From: Chitinophagaceae bacterium
Lineage (GTDB): Bacteria > Bacteroidota > Bacteroidia > Chitinophagales > Chitinophagaceae
Assembly (NCBI GenBank): GCA_023229465.1
Contig: JALNZE010000016.1
Coordinates: 13,419-77,418 of the forward strand
Direction of reading: 5' to 3'
DNA: 64,000 nt
Shown here: piece by piece, positions 35,212 through 43,841 of the stretch
Position numbering within the stretch: the stretch's first letter is position 1
Layout: the number at the start of each line of letters is the position of its first letter
Made by a program: the position numbers and the translations under genes
Notes under the pieces: generated by a model
Told to the model about the DNA's origin: nothing
The model's database searches: none
Seen by the model: only the letters and a program-made list of their open reading frames with translations

Positions 35212-35796
35212 CTATAAGTTTTTGAGTGCCTGTTTAATGATATCCTCCAAAGATGCCTGATCTGTTACAGATGCCAGGGTTTTTTTTACCGACTGCTCTG
35301 CCATAGGTCTTGAAATGCCCAGGGCAATCAGCGCGTTCACCGCGTCTGAATCAACTGCCTGAAACCCGGGTAATCCCACCTGTGTATCCAATGACTGTTT
35401 ACCCAGTTTATCCCTAAGTTCCACAATCAAACGTTCGGCCGATTTTTTCCCTATCCCTTTGATACTCTCCAACTGACGGGTGTTGCCCTGGATAATGGCC
35501 CTGGCTATTTCATCAGGGCGCATACCAGATAACATCATCCGGGCCGTTGAGGCGCCTACACCAGATACACTGATCAGGTGTAAAAACATTTCCTTTTCTG
35601 CCAGCTCCGCAAATCCAAATAAGGTTTGCGCATTTTCTGTGATATGCAGATACGTAAAGAGCTGACCACTCTCTTTATTACTGATGGCCGAATAGGTATG
35701 CAGGCTGATCTGGAGGTCATATCCAACACCATTCACATCTACCACCACACGGGAAGGTGTTTTAACGGCAAAATGTCCTCTTACAAAAGCGATCAT
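35212..35796 (-). CDS. ruvA: Holliday junction branch-migration protein RuvA
   Basis: The 194-residue protein shows the RuvA OB domain (residues 1-62), two helix-hairpin-helix motifs (VSGVGASTARMML and IKGIGKKSAERLIVEL) and a C-terminal three-helix domain that contacts RuvB. It binds four-way junctions and loads RuvB. The divergent toxin-antitoxin pair starts 65 bases away, so the two share a promoter region. Confidence 0.96.
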   Translation of the reverse strand: MIAFVRGHFAVKTPSRVVVDVNGVGYDLQISLHTYSAISNKESGQLFTYLHITENAQTLFGFAELAEKEMFLHLISVSGVGASTARMMLSGMRPDEIARAIIQGNTRQLESIKGIGKKSAERLIVELRDKLGKQSLDTQVGLPGFQAVDSDAVNALIALGISRPMAEQSVKKTLASVTDQASLEDIIKQALKNL

Positions 35797-35829
35797 AGCT
35801 TTCTCAAAAATAGACTTAAAAAAATACTA

Positions 35830-35863
35830 TTTATACGTATCTTCGATAATATTTTATACGTAT
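35830..35863. promoter_or_regulatory. Direct-repeat operator of the toxin-antitoxin genes
   Basis: TTTATACGTAT occurs at 35830-35840 and 35853-35863, 23 bases apart (about two helical turns). Each contains the palindrome ATACGTAT. The second copy covers the first bases of the antitoxin start codon, as expected where the antitoxin represses its own gene. Confidence 0.65.
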
Positions 35864-36119
35864 GCTAACAAAGCTAACCTTATCTATTGACGATACCGTT
35901 GTTTCCGAAGCAAAAGAATATGCCAGGGAATCCGGGAAAAGTTTGTCGAAGATGATAGAAGGGTATTTAAGGGGCTTACAGAATAAAAAAAAAGTACTCA
36001 AACAGGATGAAATTCCTCCCATTATTAAGCGCCTGCATGGCTGTATCAAAACAGGGGATAACAGGCCCCATAAAGAGGTCTATGCTGAATCCGTGAAAGA
36101 AAAATACCATTCATTATGA
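35862..36119 (+). CDS. DUF6364-type antitoxin
   Basis: The 85-residue protein has an N-terminal ribbon-helix-helix DNA-binding domain (LTKLTLSIDDTVVSEAKEYARESGKSLSKMIEGYL, residues 2-37) and a disordered charged C-terminus that would wrap the toxin. It overlaps the PIN toxin gene by four bases (ATGA-type coupling). Autoregulation is suggested by the paired ATACGTAT sites at its start. Confidence 0.87.
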   Translation: MLTKLTLSIDDTVVSEAKEYARESGKSLSKMIEGYLRGLQNKKKVLKQDEIPPIIKRLHGCIKTGDNRPHKEVYAESVKEKYHSL

Positions 36120-36532
36120 ATGTATACCTGGATACAAACGTAGTGCTGGATCTGCTGCTGGCGAGAAAACCTTTTGACGCTGATGCGGAACAAATTTTCA
36201 GATTAATAACAGAAAAACAGATTATTGCACATATTTCCGCCATCAGTTACGGGCAGATTGGGTATTTTCTTGAAAAAAATCTGACTAAACCCAATTGCAG
36301 AAACCGGTTAAGAGATATACAGCAGTTGATGGAAACAATAGCGGTAAACGAAAAAATTATTGCAGCAGCCATTGCTGCCGACCATACCGATTTTGAAGAT
36401 GCTATTCAATTTGCCTGCGCCATGGAAGTAAAAAATTTATACGCATTGATTACCGGTAATTACAAAAATTTTAAAAACAAAGAGATCCTGATTCTCACCC
36501 CAAAAGAATTTATAAACGACTATAATAATTAG
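36116..36532 (+). CDS. PIN-domain toxin (VapC-like ribonuclease)
   Basis: The 138-residue protein opens with the PIN motif YLDTNVVLD (Asp6, Asn8) and has the acidic cluster D92-x-E94-D95. In PIN toxins of this group the last motif usually reads TRNxxDF; here it is TGNYKNF, so the fourth acidic residue is Asn118. It is an RNase if active. Translation is coupled to the antitoxin, and fabH follows two bases later, so the pair could be transcribed together with fabH. Confidence 0.88.
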   Translation: MNVYLDTNVVLDLLLARKPFDADAEQIFRLITEKQIIAHISAISYGQIGYFLEKNLTKPNCRNRLRDIQQLMETIAVNEKIIAAAIAADHTDFEDAIQFACAMEVKNLYALITGNYKNFKNKEILILTPKEFINDYNN

Positions 36533-36533
36533 T

Positions 36534-37523
36534 ATGACGAAAATTAGAGCGGCCATTACAGCAGTAGGCGGATATGTTCCGGAAACCAAACTCACCAATT
36601 TTGACCTGGAAAAGATGGTAGATACCAATAACGAATGGATACTGTCGCGTACCGGTATTTCTGAAAGAAGAATCTTAAAAGAGGCCGGAAAAGGCAGTAG
36701 TGATATGGCTGTACCGGCTATACTGGAAATTCTTCGCAAAAAAAAGATAGACGCGACAGAAATTGATTGCCTGATATGCGCGACCGTAACACCGGATATG
36801 GTATTCCCAGCAACTGCCAATATTATTTGCGATAAAATTGGAGCCACCAATGCCTGGGGTTACGACATGAGCGCGGCCTGCAGCGGTTTTTTATTCGCAT
36901 TAACCACCGGCGCCATGTACATTGAAAGTGGACGCTACAAAAAAGTAGTGGTGGTAGGCGTTGATAAAATGAGCGCCATTGTAGATTATACCGATCGCGC
37001 CACCTGTATTATTTTTGGGGATGGCGCGGGCGCCGTTTTACTGGAACCTTCTACAGATGAAACAGGTATACTTGATAGTATTTTAAGAACAGACGGCAGC
37101 GGCCGTCAATACCTGCACATGAAAGCCGGTGGTTCAGTAAAACCCGCTTCAGTAGAATCGGTATTGGCCAAAGAACATTATACTTACCAGGAGGGGCAAC
37201 CCGTTTTTAAGTTCGCCGTAAAAGGTATGGCGGATGTGAGCGCCGAATTAATGGAACGCAATCACCTTACCGGAGAGGATATTGCCTGGCTGGTACCCCA
37301 CCAGGCTAACCTGCGCATCATTGATGCTACTGCCAACCGTATGGGACTGGCTAAAGAAAAAGTAATGATCAATATTCAGAAATACGGAAACACAACCGCG
37401 GCCACTATTCCTCTGTGTTTGTGGGAATGGGAGAAACAATTGAATAAAGGTGATAATATTGTACTGTCTGCATTTGGCGGCGGGTTTACCTGGGGGGCAA
37501 CCTGGGTTAAATGGGCCTACTAA
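36534..37523 (+). CDS. fabH: Beta-ketoacyl-ACP synthase III (FabH)
   Basis: The 329-residue protein has the KAS III triad: Cys in DMSAACSGFLFAL (about residue 114), His in WLVPHQANLRI and Asn in KYGNTTAATIP. It joins acetyl-CoA or another primer with malonyl-ACP to start fatty acid synthesis. No plsX or rpmF is beside it, so it is not in the common plsX-fabH arrangement. It follows the toxin gene by two bases. Confidence 0.96.
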   Translation: MTKIRAAITAVGGYVPETKLTNFDLEKMVDTNNEWILSRTGISERRILKEAGKGSSDMAVPAILEILRKKKIDATEIDCLICATVTPDMVFPATANIICDKIGATNAWGYDMSAACSGFLFALTTGAMYIESGRYKKVVVVGVDKMSAIVDYTDRATCIIFGDGAGAVLLEPSTDETGILDSILRTDGSGRQYLHMKAGGSVKPASVESVLAKEHYTYQEGQPVFKFAVKGMADVSAELMERNHLTGEDIAWLVPHQANLRIIDATANRMGLAKEKVMINIQKYGNTTAATIPLCLWEWEKQLNKGDNIVLSAFGGGFTWGATWVKWAY

Positions 37524-37564
37524 AACTAACCAGAAATTCATTCTAAAAAAAAGCAACACAACTT

Positions 37565-38794
37565 ATGAAAAATTCCTTTCCTCTAACAGGCATCAGTTCC
37601 GTAGCCATTCATGCTTCGGGGCATGATAACGCAAATTTTGCACACCTCACACCCATCTATGCCACGTCTACCTTTACTTTTGATACCGCTCAACAGGGGT
37701 GGGATCGTTTTGCGGGAGCTGATAAAACAACTATTTACAGCCGCTGGGGTAATCCAACTTTTACCACAGCAGAAGAAACCATTGCCGCCCTGGAAGCATT
37801 CGAACTAACGGGTGATGATGGTAAGCCCCTTCAACTAAAGGCTTTGTTACATGCCAGCGGACAGGCCGCTATGGCTACCCTTTTCCTTGGTACCTTACAA
37901 GCAGGTGATACTATCCTGTCGCACTTTTCTTTGTATGGCGGAACGCATGAACTGATGCTGAAAGTATTGGCAGATACCGGTATCAAAACTACCATTATTG
38001 ATATGCGTAACCTGAACCTGGTAGAAGAGGCCATCAAAAAAGATCCTTCTATCAAGCTGGTTCATATTGAAACACCCGCCAATCCCACTATCCGGTGCGT
38101 AGACATAGAAGCGGTTACCCTATTGGCCAAACAAAAAGAACTACTCGTTTCTGTTGATAATACTTTCGCAACTCCGTACCTGCAACAACCTTTTAAATAT
38201 GGTGTTGACTTTGTTTTTCATTCCACCACCAAATTTCTGAATGGCCATGGTACCGCCATTGGTGGTGTATTGTTGGGCAAAGACCTGGAGCTGATGCGAA
38301 CTTCCATTTGGAAATGGCATGTACTTCTTGGTGGCAACAGCAACCCATTTGACGCGTTTTTATTAACGCAGGGTATGAAAACACTGGAACTTCGCATGGA
38401 GCGCCATTGCCATAACGCGATGGTAGTAGCCGAATTTCTGGCCAAACATCCTGCTATCCATCACGTAAATTATAATGGCCTGGACACACATCCCGACTAT
38501 GCCATTTCCCAGAAACAAATGCGGCATCCGGGCGCTTTAATGAGTTATGAACTGAAAGGCGGACTGGAAGCGGGTCAACGTTTTATCGATGCTTTGCAAA
38601 TGTGTGTAAGAGCTGTTTCCCTGGGTACAGTAGACACATTGGTTTCTCATCCTGCCAGCATGAGTCACGCCTCACTAAAAAAAGAAGAGCGCCTAACCTA
38701 CGGCATTACAGATGGCCTGATCAGGATGAGTGTGGGCATTGAAAATATTGCCGATATCCTGACCGACCTGGAGCAGGCGCTCAAAAGAGTATAG
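37565..38794 (+). CDS. PLP-dependent trans-sulfuration enzyme (cystathionine gamma-synthase/methionine gamma-lyase family)
   Basis: The 409-residue protein belongs to the Cys/Met metabolism PLP family. The PLP lysine is in HSTTKFLNGHG (about residue 222), and YSRWGNPT near residue 60 and ETPANPT near residue 165 are family motifs. The family includes gamma-synthases, lyases and O-acetylhomoserine sulfhydrylases, which sequence alone does not separate. No SAM riboswitch is visible in the 41-base gap from fabH. Confidence 0.9.
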   Translation: MKNSFPLTGISSVAIHASGHDNANFAHLTPIYATSTFTFDTAQQGWDRFAGADKTTIYSRWGNPTFTTAEETIAALEAFELTGDDGKPLQLKALLHASGQAAMATLFLGTLQAGDTILSHFSLYGGTHELMLKVLADTGIKTTIIDMRNLNLVEEAIKKDPSIKLVHIETPANPTIRCVDIEAVTLLAKQKELLVSVDNTFATPYLQQPFKYGVDFVFHSTTKFLNGHGTAIGGVLLGKDLELMRTSIWKWHVLLGGNSNPFDAFLLTQGMKTLELRMERHCHNAMVVAEFLAKHPAIHHVNYNGLDTHPDYAISQKQMRHPGALMSYELKGGLEAGQRFIDALQMCVRAVSLGTVDTLVSHPASMSHASLKKEERLTYGITDGLIRMSVGIENIADILTDLEQALKRV

Positions 38795-38820
38795 GCTATT
38801 CATCATATTGTATTGTTTTT

Positions 38821-38858
38821 AGTCCGGTAAGTGTTTACATTTATCGGACTTATTATTT
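38821..38858 (+). terminator. Rho-independent terminator
   Basis: AGTCCGGTAA and TTATCGGACT form a 10-base stem with one G-T pair and a 10-base loop, followed by TATTATTT. It lies between the PLP enzyme and the serine hydrolase. Confidence 0.7.
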
Positions 38859-38870
38859 AAAACCGATTAT

Positions 38871-40694
38871 ATGAGAATGCCCATTTTCGCTATCCTGCTA
38901 CTGTCAACCGCTTTTGCTCCTATGGCCCAAAAGAAAATGAAAACAGTAACGGAAACGGACCGTTTTGCCGGCCTGGATACAGCCTTTGAACGGGTGTTAA
39001 AAGACTGGCACGCCGCAGGCTTTGCCGTGGCGGTTATTGAAAAAGATAAAGTGGTATTCGCGAAAGGATTTGGTTATAAGGATATTGAAAAGAAAACGCC
39101 CGTTACACCCAATACCCTTTTCGCTATTGGCAGTTGTACCAAAGCATTTACTTCTTCACTGATGGGTTTATTACAAAAAGATGGCAAACTTGAATACGAT
39201 AAACCTGTTCGTAATTACTTACCTGATCTGACATTTTATAATGATGCCATGAACAATACGATTATTGTGCGTGACCTGCTCACACACCGTACCGGATTAC
39301 CCAGGCATGATTATTCATGGTATTCATTCCCTACTTCATCACGTGATAGTTTGGTGAAAAGAATACAATTCATGGAGCCCAGTTATGGTGTGCGTGTAAA
39401 ATGGCAGTATAATAATTTCATGTTCCTATTACAAGGGGTAATTGCCGAAAAACTAAGTGGTAAAAGCTGGGAAGAAAATATCAGCGAAAAGATATTTAAA
39501 CCATTGGGCATGACCCATTCCAATTTTACGATAAAAGATTTAGCTAAAAGTGAAGATGCCGCGACCGGATATGAATTGAAAAAAGACAGTATCATTAAAA
39601 AAAAGGATTACTACAATATTGATGCCATGGGGCCCGCGGGCAGCATAAACAGTAGTGTGTTAGATATGGCCAACTGGGTTAGCACCTGGATCAATGGCGG
39701 AAAATTTAATGGGAAAGAAATCTTACCGGCAGGATATATTTCAGAAGCCATGAGCTCACAAATGGTAGTGGGTGCGGCTTTACCTTCTAAAGAAAAACCT
39801 GATATCCATTTTGCTACCTACGGATTTGGCTGGATGATGGGCTCCTATAAAGGTCATTACCGCGTTGAACATGGGGGCAATATTGATGGCTTCTCTGCCA
39901 GTACCTGTTTCTTCCCGAGTGATAGTGTAGGTATTGTTGTATTAAGCAACCAAAATGGCTCGGCAGTTAACTCCATCGTGAGAAATCTGATTGCTGACAG
40001 ACTGCTGAAATTACCTTATCACGATTGGAACTCAGATGTGAAAAAAACTTCTGACAAAGCAAAAGTATCCGCTAAAGAAGCTGAAAAAAGCAAAACCAGT
40101 AGTCAGAAAATAAATACAAAACCATCGCATACTTTAAAAGAATATGAAGGGCTTTACAATCATCCGGGCTATGGTACCATTGAAGTAAGCATGGTACATG
40201 ATTCACTTTTCGCTAAATTAACAAAAGACAGATGGTGGCTGCGTCATTATCATTACGATGTGTTTGAACCCTTTGAAGCAGATCCTAAAGAAGGTATTGA
40301 CACGGCAGACAAAGGTCCTTTGCATATTCAGTTCAATATGAATGAGTCGGGCGATATCAGCGAAGCAACCCTTGCCCTTGAACCAACCTTATCGCCATTA
40401 CATTTTACTAAAACACCTAAAGCAAAAGAAATTACCAAAGAGGAACTGGCAAAATATGTAGGCGATTATGAAATTGGAGGTGCCATAGCAAAAGTGTATA
40501 TCAAAGGAGAAAAAACATTGTATGTGTTAGTGCCAGGCCAGCCAGATTATGAATTAATACCGGTTGATAAAAACAAATTTTCGCTCAAAATACTGAGCGG
40601 CTATTATGTTCAATTTGACGTGACGGATAAAGGAGAATCCACTGGTCTTAATTTTTTACAACCGAATGGCAATTTTAAGGCGAAGAAAAAATAA
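38871..40694 (+). CDS. Exported serine hydrolase (class C beta-lactamase family) with DUF3471-type tail
   Basis: The 607-residue protein has a signal peptide (residues 1-20, ending MAQ). The catalytic domain has SCTK (about 89-92), the Tyr motif WQYNN (near 180) and the HGG box VEHGGNIDG (near 333), i.e. the SxxK / YxN / HxG set of penicillin-recognising enzymes. The C-terminal 200 residues look like a DUF3471-type beta domain. Members act on peptidoglycan-derived peptides, esters or D-amino-acid peptides. The next gene, an amidohydrolase of the D-aminoacylase type, follows 34 bases on, which fits a shared D-amino-acid role; this is inference. Confidence 0.92.
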   Translation: MRMPIFAILLLSTAFAPMAQKKMKTVTETDRFAGLDTAFERVLKDWHAAGFAVAVIEKDKVVFAKGFGYKDIEKKTPVTPNTLFAIGSCTKAFTSSLMGLLQKDGKLEYDKPVRNYLPDLTFYNDAMNNTIIVRDLLTHRTGLPRHDYSWYSFPTSSRDSLVKRIQFMEPSYGVRVKWQYNNFMFLLQGVIAEKLSGKSWEENISEKIFKPLGMTHSNFTIKDLAKSEDAATGYELKKDSIIKKKDYYNIDAMGPAGSINSSVLDMANWVSTWINGGKFNGKEILPAGYISEAMSSQMVVGAALPSKEKPDIHFATYGFGWMMGSYKGHYRVEHGGNIDGFSASTCFFPSDSVGIVVLSNQNGSAVNSIVRNLIADRLLKLPYHDWNSDVKKTSDKAKVSAKEAEKSKTSSQKINTKPSHTLKEYEGLYNHPGYGTIEVSMVHDSLFAKLTKDRWWLRHYHYDVFEPFEADPKEGIDTADKGPLHIQFNMNESGDISEATLALEPTLSPLHFTKTPKAKEITKEELAKYVGDYEIGGAIAKVYIKGEKTLYVLVPGQPDYELIPVDKNKFSLKILSGYYVQFDVTDKGESTGLNFLQPNGNFKAKKK

Positions 40695-40728
40695 AATCCG
40701 CTCATCAATCACTATTAAGCTATTTTCT

Positions 40729-42405
40729 ATGCGTAACCTAATCTGCCTGCTGATTATTTGTGGTTCCATTATATCCTGCAACAACCATCCCTATGATACC
40801 ATCATCCGTAATGGCTTGCTGTATGATGGCAATGGCGGCAGTCCGTTTAAAGCTGATATTGCCATCAACCAGGATACTATTGCGTTTATCGGCGATCTAT
40901 CCAAAGAAATCGCCAGGCATGAAATTGATGCCAAAGGAATGGCCGTCTCTCCGGGTTTTATTAATATGCTAAGCTGGTCGCCCGTATCCCTGATTGAAGA
41001 CGGAAGATCACAAGGTGAATTAAGAGAAGGGGTTACCCTCGAAGTATTCGGCGAAGGAGAAACGATGGGACCACTGAATGCAAAAATGAAAAAAGACCTG
41101 CAGGATGATCAACCCATGATCAAATACAAAGTGGATTGGACCAGCTTTGGTGAATACATGCGATACCTTGAGAAAAGAGGTATCAGTTGCAACATTGCTT
41201 CTTATGTTGGCGCCACTACCATCCGAACAAATGTAATAGGTGAAGAAAACCGTGACCCTACCCCCGCCGAACTGGATAGTATGAAAGCATTGGTTAAACA
41301 AGCAATGCTGGAGGGTGCACTCGGCGTTGGTTCTTCGTTAATTTATCCACCTGCCTTCTTTGCCAAAACAAATGAATTAATTGAGTTATGCAAAGCCGCC
41401 GCACCCTATGGTGGGGGATATATTTCGCATATGCGCAGCGAAGGAAATAAACTATATGAAGCGGTGGAAGAATTAATCACTATCGCAAAAGAAGCGAAAG
41501 TGCATGGAGAAATCTATCACCTGAAAGCCGCCGGTATCAATAACTGGCCCAAGATGGATAGTGTTATCAGAAGAGTGGAAAGGGCAAGGAAAGAAGGCAT
41601 TGATATTGCCGCCAATATGTACACATATACCGCCGGCGCCACGGGTATGACAGCCGCTTTCCCCCCTTCTTTACAGGATGGTGGTTTTGGTAAACTATGG
41701 AAACGCTTACAAGTGCCTGCTATACGTGCCAGGATGAAAAAAGCCATGAAAACAAATGCTGCCGGCTGGGAGAATTTATACTACGGTGCAGGATCGGCAG
41801 ACAAGGTTTTGTTATTGGGATTCAGGAGAGATTCCCTTTTCAAATATGCCGGCAAATCCTTAGCTGAAGTGGCCAGGATAAGAAATACCAGTCCTGAAGA
41901 TGCTGCCATAGACCTTATTATACAGGATAGCAGCCGGGTAGAAGTAGCTTATTTTTTAATGAGTGAAGAAAATGTAAAAAAGCAACTGGCGCTTCCCTGG
42001 GTAAGCTTTGGTTCTGATGCTGCTTCAATGGCAACAGAAGGAAAATTTATTAAACAAAGTTCCCATCCCCGTGCCTATGGAAATTTTACCAGGGTAATCG
42101 GGCATTACAGCAGGGATGAAAAAATAATTACCTTAGAAAAAGCCATTCAGAAATTAGCAAAAGTAGCTGCCACACATTTACATATCAGGAAAAGAGGAGA
42201 ATTGAAATTGGGAAATTATGCAGACATACTGGTTTTTGATCCGGCAAAAATGGAGGATCATGCTACGTATGAAAAACCACATCAATATTCAACAGGTATG
42301 AAACATGTTTGGGTGAATGGCACACAGGTATTGAAGGATGGGGAACATACCAATGCGAAGCCGGGGAGGTTTGTGAAAGGAGAGGGAGGTGTAATTATTA
42401 ATTAA
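40729..42405 (+). CDS. Amidohydrolase lipoprotein related to N-acyl-D-amino-acid deacylases, HxH missing
   Basis: Starting at the ATG at 40729 gives 558 residues with a lipoprotein signal (ICGSIISC). It aligns by motif with D-aminoacylases: YDTIIRNGLLYDGNG, GGYISHMRSEG, GEIYHLKAAG and SFGSDAAS supply His, His and Asp ligands. The normal PGFIDxHTH motif reads PGFINMLSW at 75-83, so both first metal ligands are lost, and the usual Cys bridge position reads GEG (Glu109). It may use one metal or act differently. It likely shares a transcript with the serine hydrolase. Confidence 0.85.
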   Translation: MRNLICLLIICGSIISCNNHPYDTIIRNGLLYDGNGGSPFKADIAINQDTIAFIGDLSKEIARHEIDAKGMAVSPGFINMLSWSPVSLIEDGRSQGELREGVTLEVFGEGETMGPLNAKMKKDLQDDQPMIKYKVDWTSFGEYMRYLEKRGISCNIASYVGATTIRTNVIGEENRDPTPAELDSMKALVKQAMLEGALGVGSSLIYPPAFFAKTNELIELCKAAAPYGGGYISHMRSEGNKLYEAVEELITIAKEAKVHGEIYHLKAAGINNWPKMDSVIRRVERARKEGIDIAANMYTYTAGATGMTAAFPPSLQDGGFGKLWKRLQVPAIRARMKKAMKTNAAGWENLYYGAGSADKVLLLGFRRDSLFKYAGKSLAEVARIRNTSPEDAAIDLIIQDSSRVEVAYFLMSEENVKKQLALPWVSFGSDAASMATEGKFIKQSSHPRAYGNFTRVIGHYSRDEKIITLEKAIQKLAKVAATHLHIRKRGELKLGNYADILVFDPAKMEDHATYEKPHQYSTGMKHVWVNGTQVLKDGEHTNAKPGRFVKGEGGVIIN

Positions 42406-42438
42406 TAATTTACCTGTTTAAGTAAAAGGAGGTATTAT

Positions 42439-42888
42439 ATGGTTATATCAATCAGAAAAGCAGAGAAAAAAGATTGTGAAAGGTTATTGCAGTTGATCCG
42501 GGAATTGGCGGATTATGAAAAGGCGCCTGCCGAAGTTACTGTTACACTGGAACATTTTGAAGAAAGCGGGTTCGGCGAAAAGCCTGTATGGTGGGCCTTT
42601 GTAGCAGAATTTGATGAACGTGTTGAAGGCTTTGCCCTTTACTATATTCGCTATAGCACCTGGAAAGGACAATGCATCTACCTGGAAGATTTTTTAGTGA
42701 CTGAAAAATTACGCGGCCAGGGAGCCGGCAAATTATTATTCGATCGTGTGATAGCGGCAGCCAAAGAAAAAGGTATGACACGCATAGTATGGCAGGTTCT
42801 TGAATGGAATGAACCGGCGCTTAATTTTTACAGAAAATACAATGCTGTTTTAGATCCTGAGTGGGTGAACGGGATACTGGACATATAA
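42439..42888 (+). CDS. GNAT-family N-acetyltransferase
   Basis: The 149-residue protein is a single GNAT domain. Motif A is LEDFLVTEKLRGQGAGKLLFD (about 82-102), with R-G-Q-G-A-G as the acetyl-CoA pyrophosphate loop. The pattern (EDFLV, WEWNEPALNFY) is close to diamine/thialysine acetyltransferases, but the substrate is not certain. It is convergent with fabD, one base apart. Confidence 0.92.
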   Translation: MVISIRKAEKKDCERLLQLIRELADYEKAPAEVTVTLEHFEESGFGEKPVWWAFVAEFDERVEGFALYYIRYSTWKGQCIYLEDFLVTEKLRGQGAGKLLFDRVIAAAKEKGMTRIVWQVLEWNEPALNFYRKYNAVLDPEWVNGILDI

Positions 42889-42889
42889 A

Positions 42890-43780
42890 TTAACTAACCC
42901 CCTGCACTATCGCTTCCTTATAAATTTTCTGCACCAATCCCTGCAAAACTTTCCCCGGGCCACATTCGGTAAATTGTGTGGCACCATCTGCTACCATGCA
43001 CTGTATCGTTTGCGTCCATCGAACAGCTCCTGTTAATTGATTTATCAGGTTCCTTTTTATTTCGGAAGGATCCATCACCGCCCTGGCAACTACGTTTTGG
43101 TATACCGGGCAGGAAGCTGTATGAAAAACAGTGGCTTCAATAGCAGCGGCCAATTCTTCTTTGGCAGGCGCCATCAATGGAGAATGAAAAGCGCCTCCCA
43201 CCGGCAAAATCAATGCCCGCTTAGCTCCCGCGGCTTTCATCCTTTCACAGGCTAATTCAATTCCTTTTATAGAACCACTAATTACTAACTGGCCCGGGCA
43301 ATTATAATTGGCTGCCACCACCACTTCGCCGGTTTCCGCGGTAATGGAAGCGCATATCTCTTCTACCTTCTCATCAGCCAATGCCAGAACCGCGGCCATA
43401 GCAGAGGGCTGTATTTCACAAGCTTTCTGCATGGCTTTCGCACGAATACTAACCAGCCGCAATGCATCTTCAAAGGTTAAAACTCCATTGGCTACCAGGG
43501 CAGAAAATTCACCCAGCGAATGGCCCGCAACCATATGAGGCCTGGCCCCCTCCAGCGTTTTATATACAATAACAGCATGCAGGAACACAGCAGGCTGCGT
43601 TACATTCGTCTGCTTCAACGCTTCATCAGTTCCACCAAACATCACATCACTAATGCGAAAACCGAGGATCGTATTTGCCTGCTCAAAAAGGTTTTTCGCG
43701 AAAGCATTTGTTTCGTATAGCTGTTTCCCCATACCACTGAACTGAGAGCCCTGGCCGGGGAATAGATAGGCGTGTTTCAT
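42890..43780 (-). CDS. fabD: Malonyl CoA-ACP transacylase (FabD)
   Basis: The 296-residue protein has the FabD motifs FPGQGSQFSGMG at the N-terminus and GHSLGEFSAL with the nucleophilic Ser (about residue 91). Arg in the SIRAKAMQ segment and His in GAFHSPLM are the other active-site residues. It transfers malonyl groups from CoA to ACP for fatty acid synthesis. It stands alone here, not in an acpP-fabF operon. Confidence 0.96.
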   Translation of the reverse strand: MKHAYLFPGQGSQFSGMGKQLYETNAFAKNLFEQANTILGFRISDVMFGGTDEALKQTNVTQPAVFLHAVIVYKTLEGARPHMVAGHSLGEFSALVANGVLTFEDALRLVSIRAKAMQKACEIQPSAMAAVLALADEKVEEICASITAETGEVVVAANYNCPGQLVISGSIKGIELACERMKAAGAKRALILPVGGAFHSPLMAPAKEELAAAIEATVFHTASCPVYQNVVARAVMDPSEIKRNLINQLTGAVRWTQTIQCMVADGATQFTECGPGKVLQGLVQKIYKEAIVQGVS

Positions 43781-43841
43781 TCATTAAAAATTTCCGCGAA
43801 TGTAATCATAAACCTATTAACGGTATTGCCACAGTATAAAG

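Noticed and set aside
37524..37564. SAM riboswitch before the PLP trans-sulfuration gene
   Set aside because: The gap is only 41 bases, too short for a SAM riboswitch, and shows no such structure.
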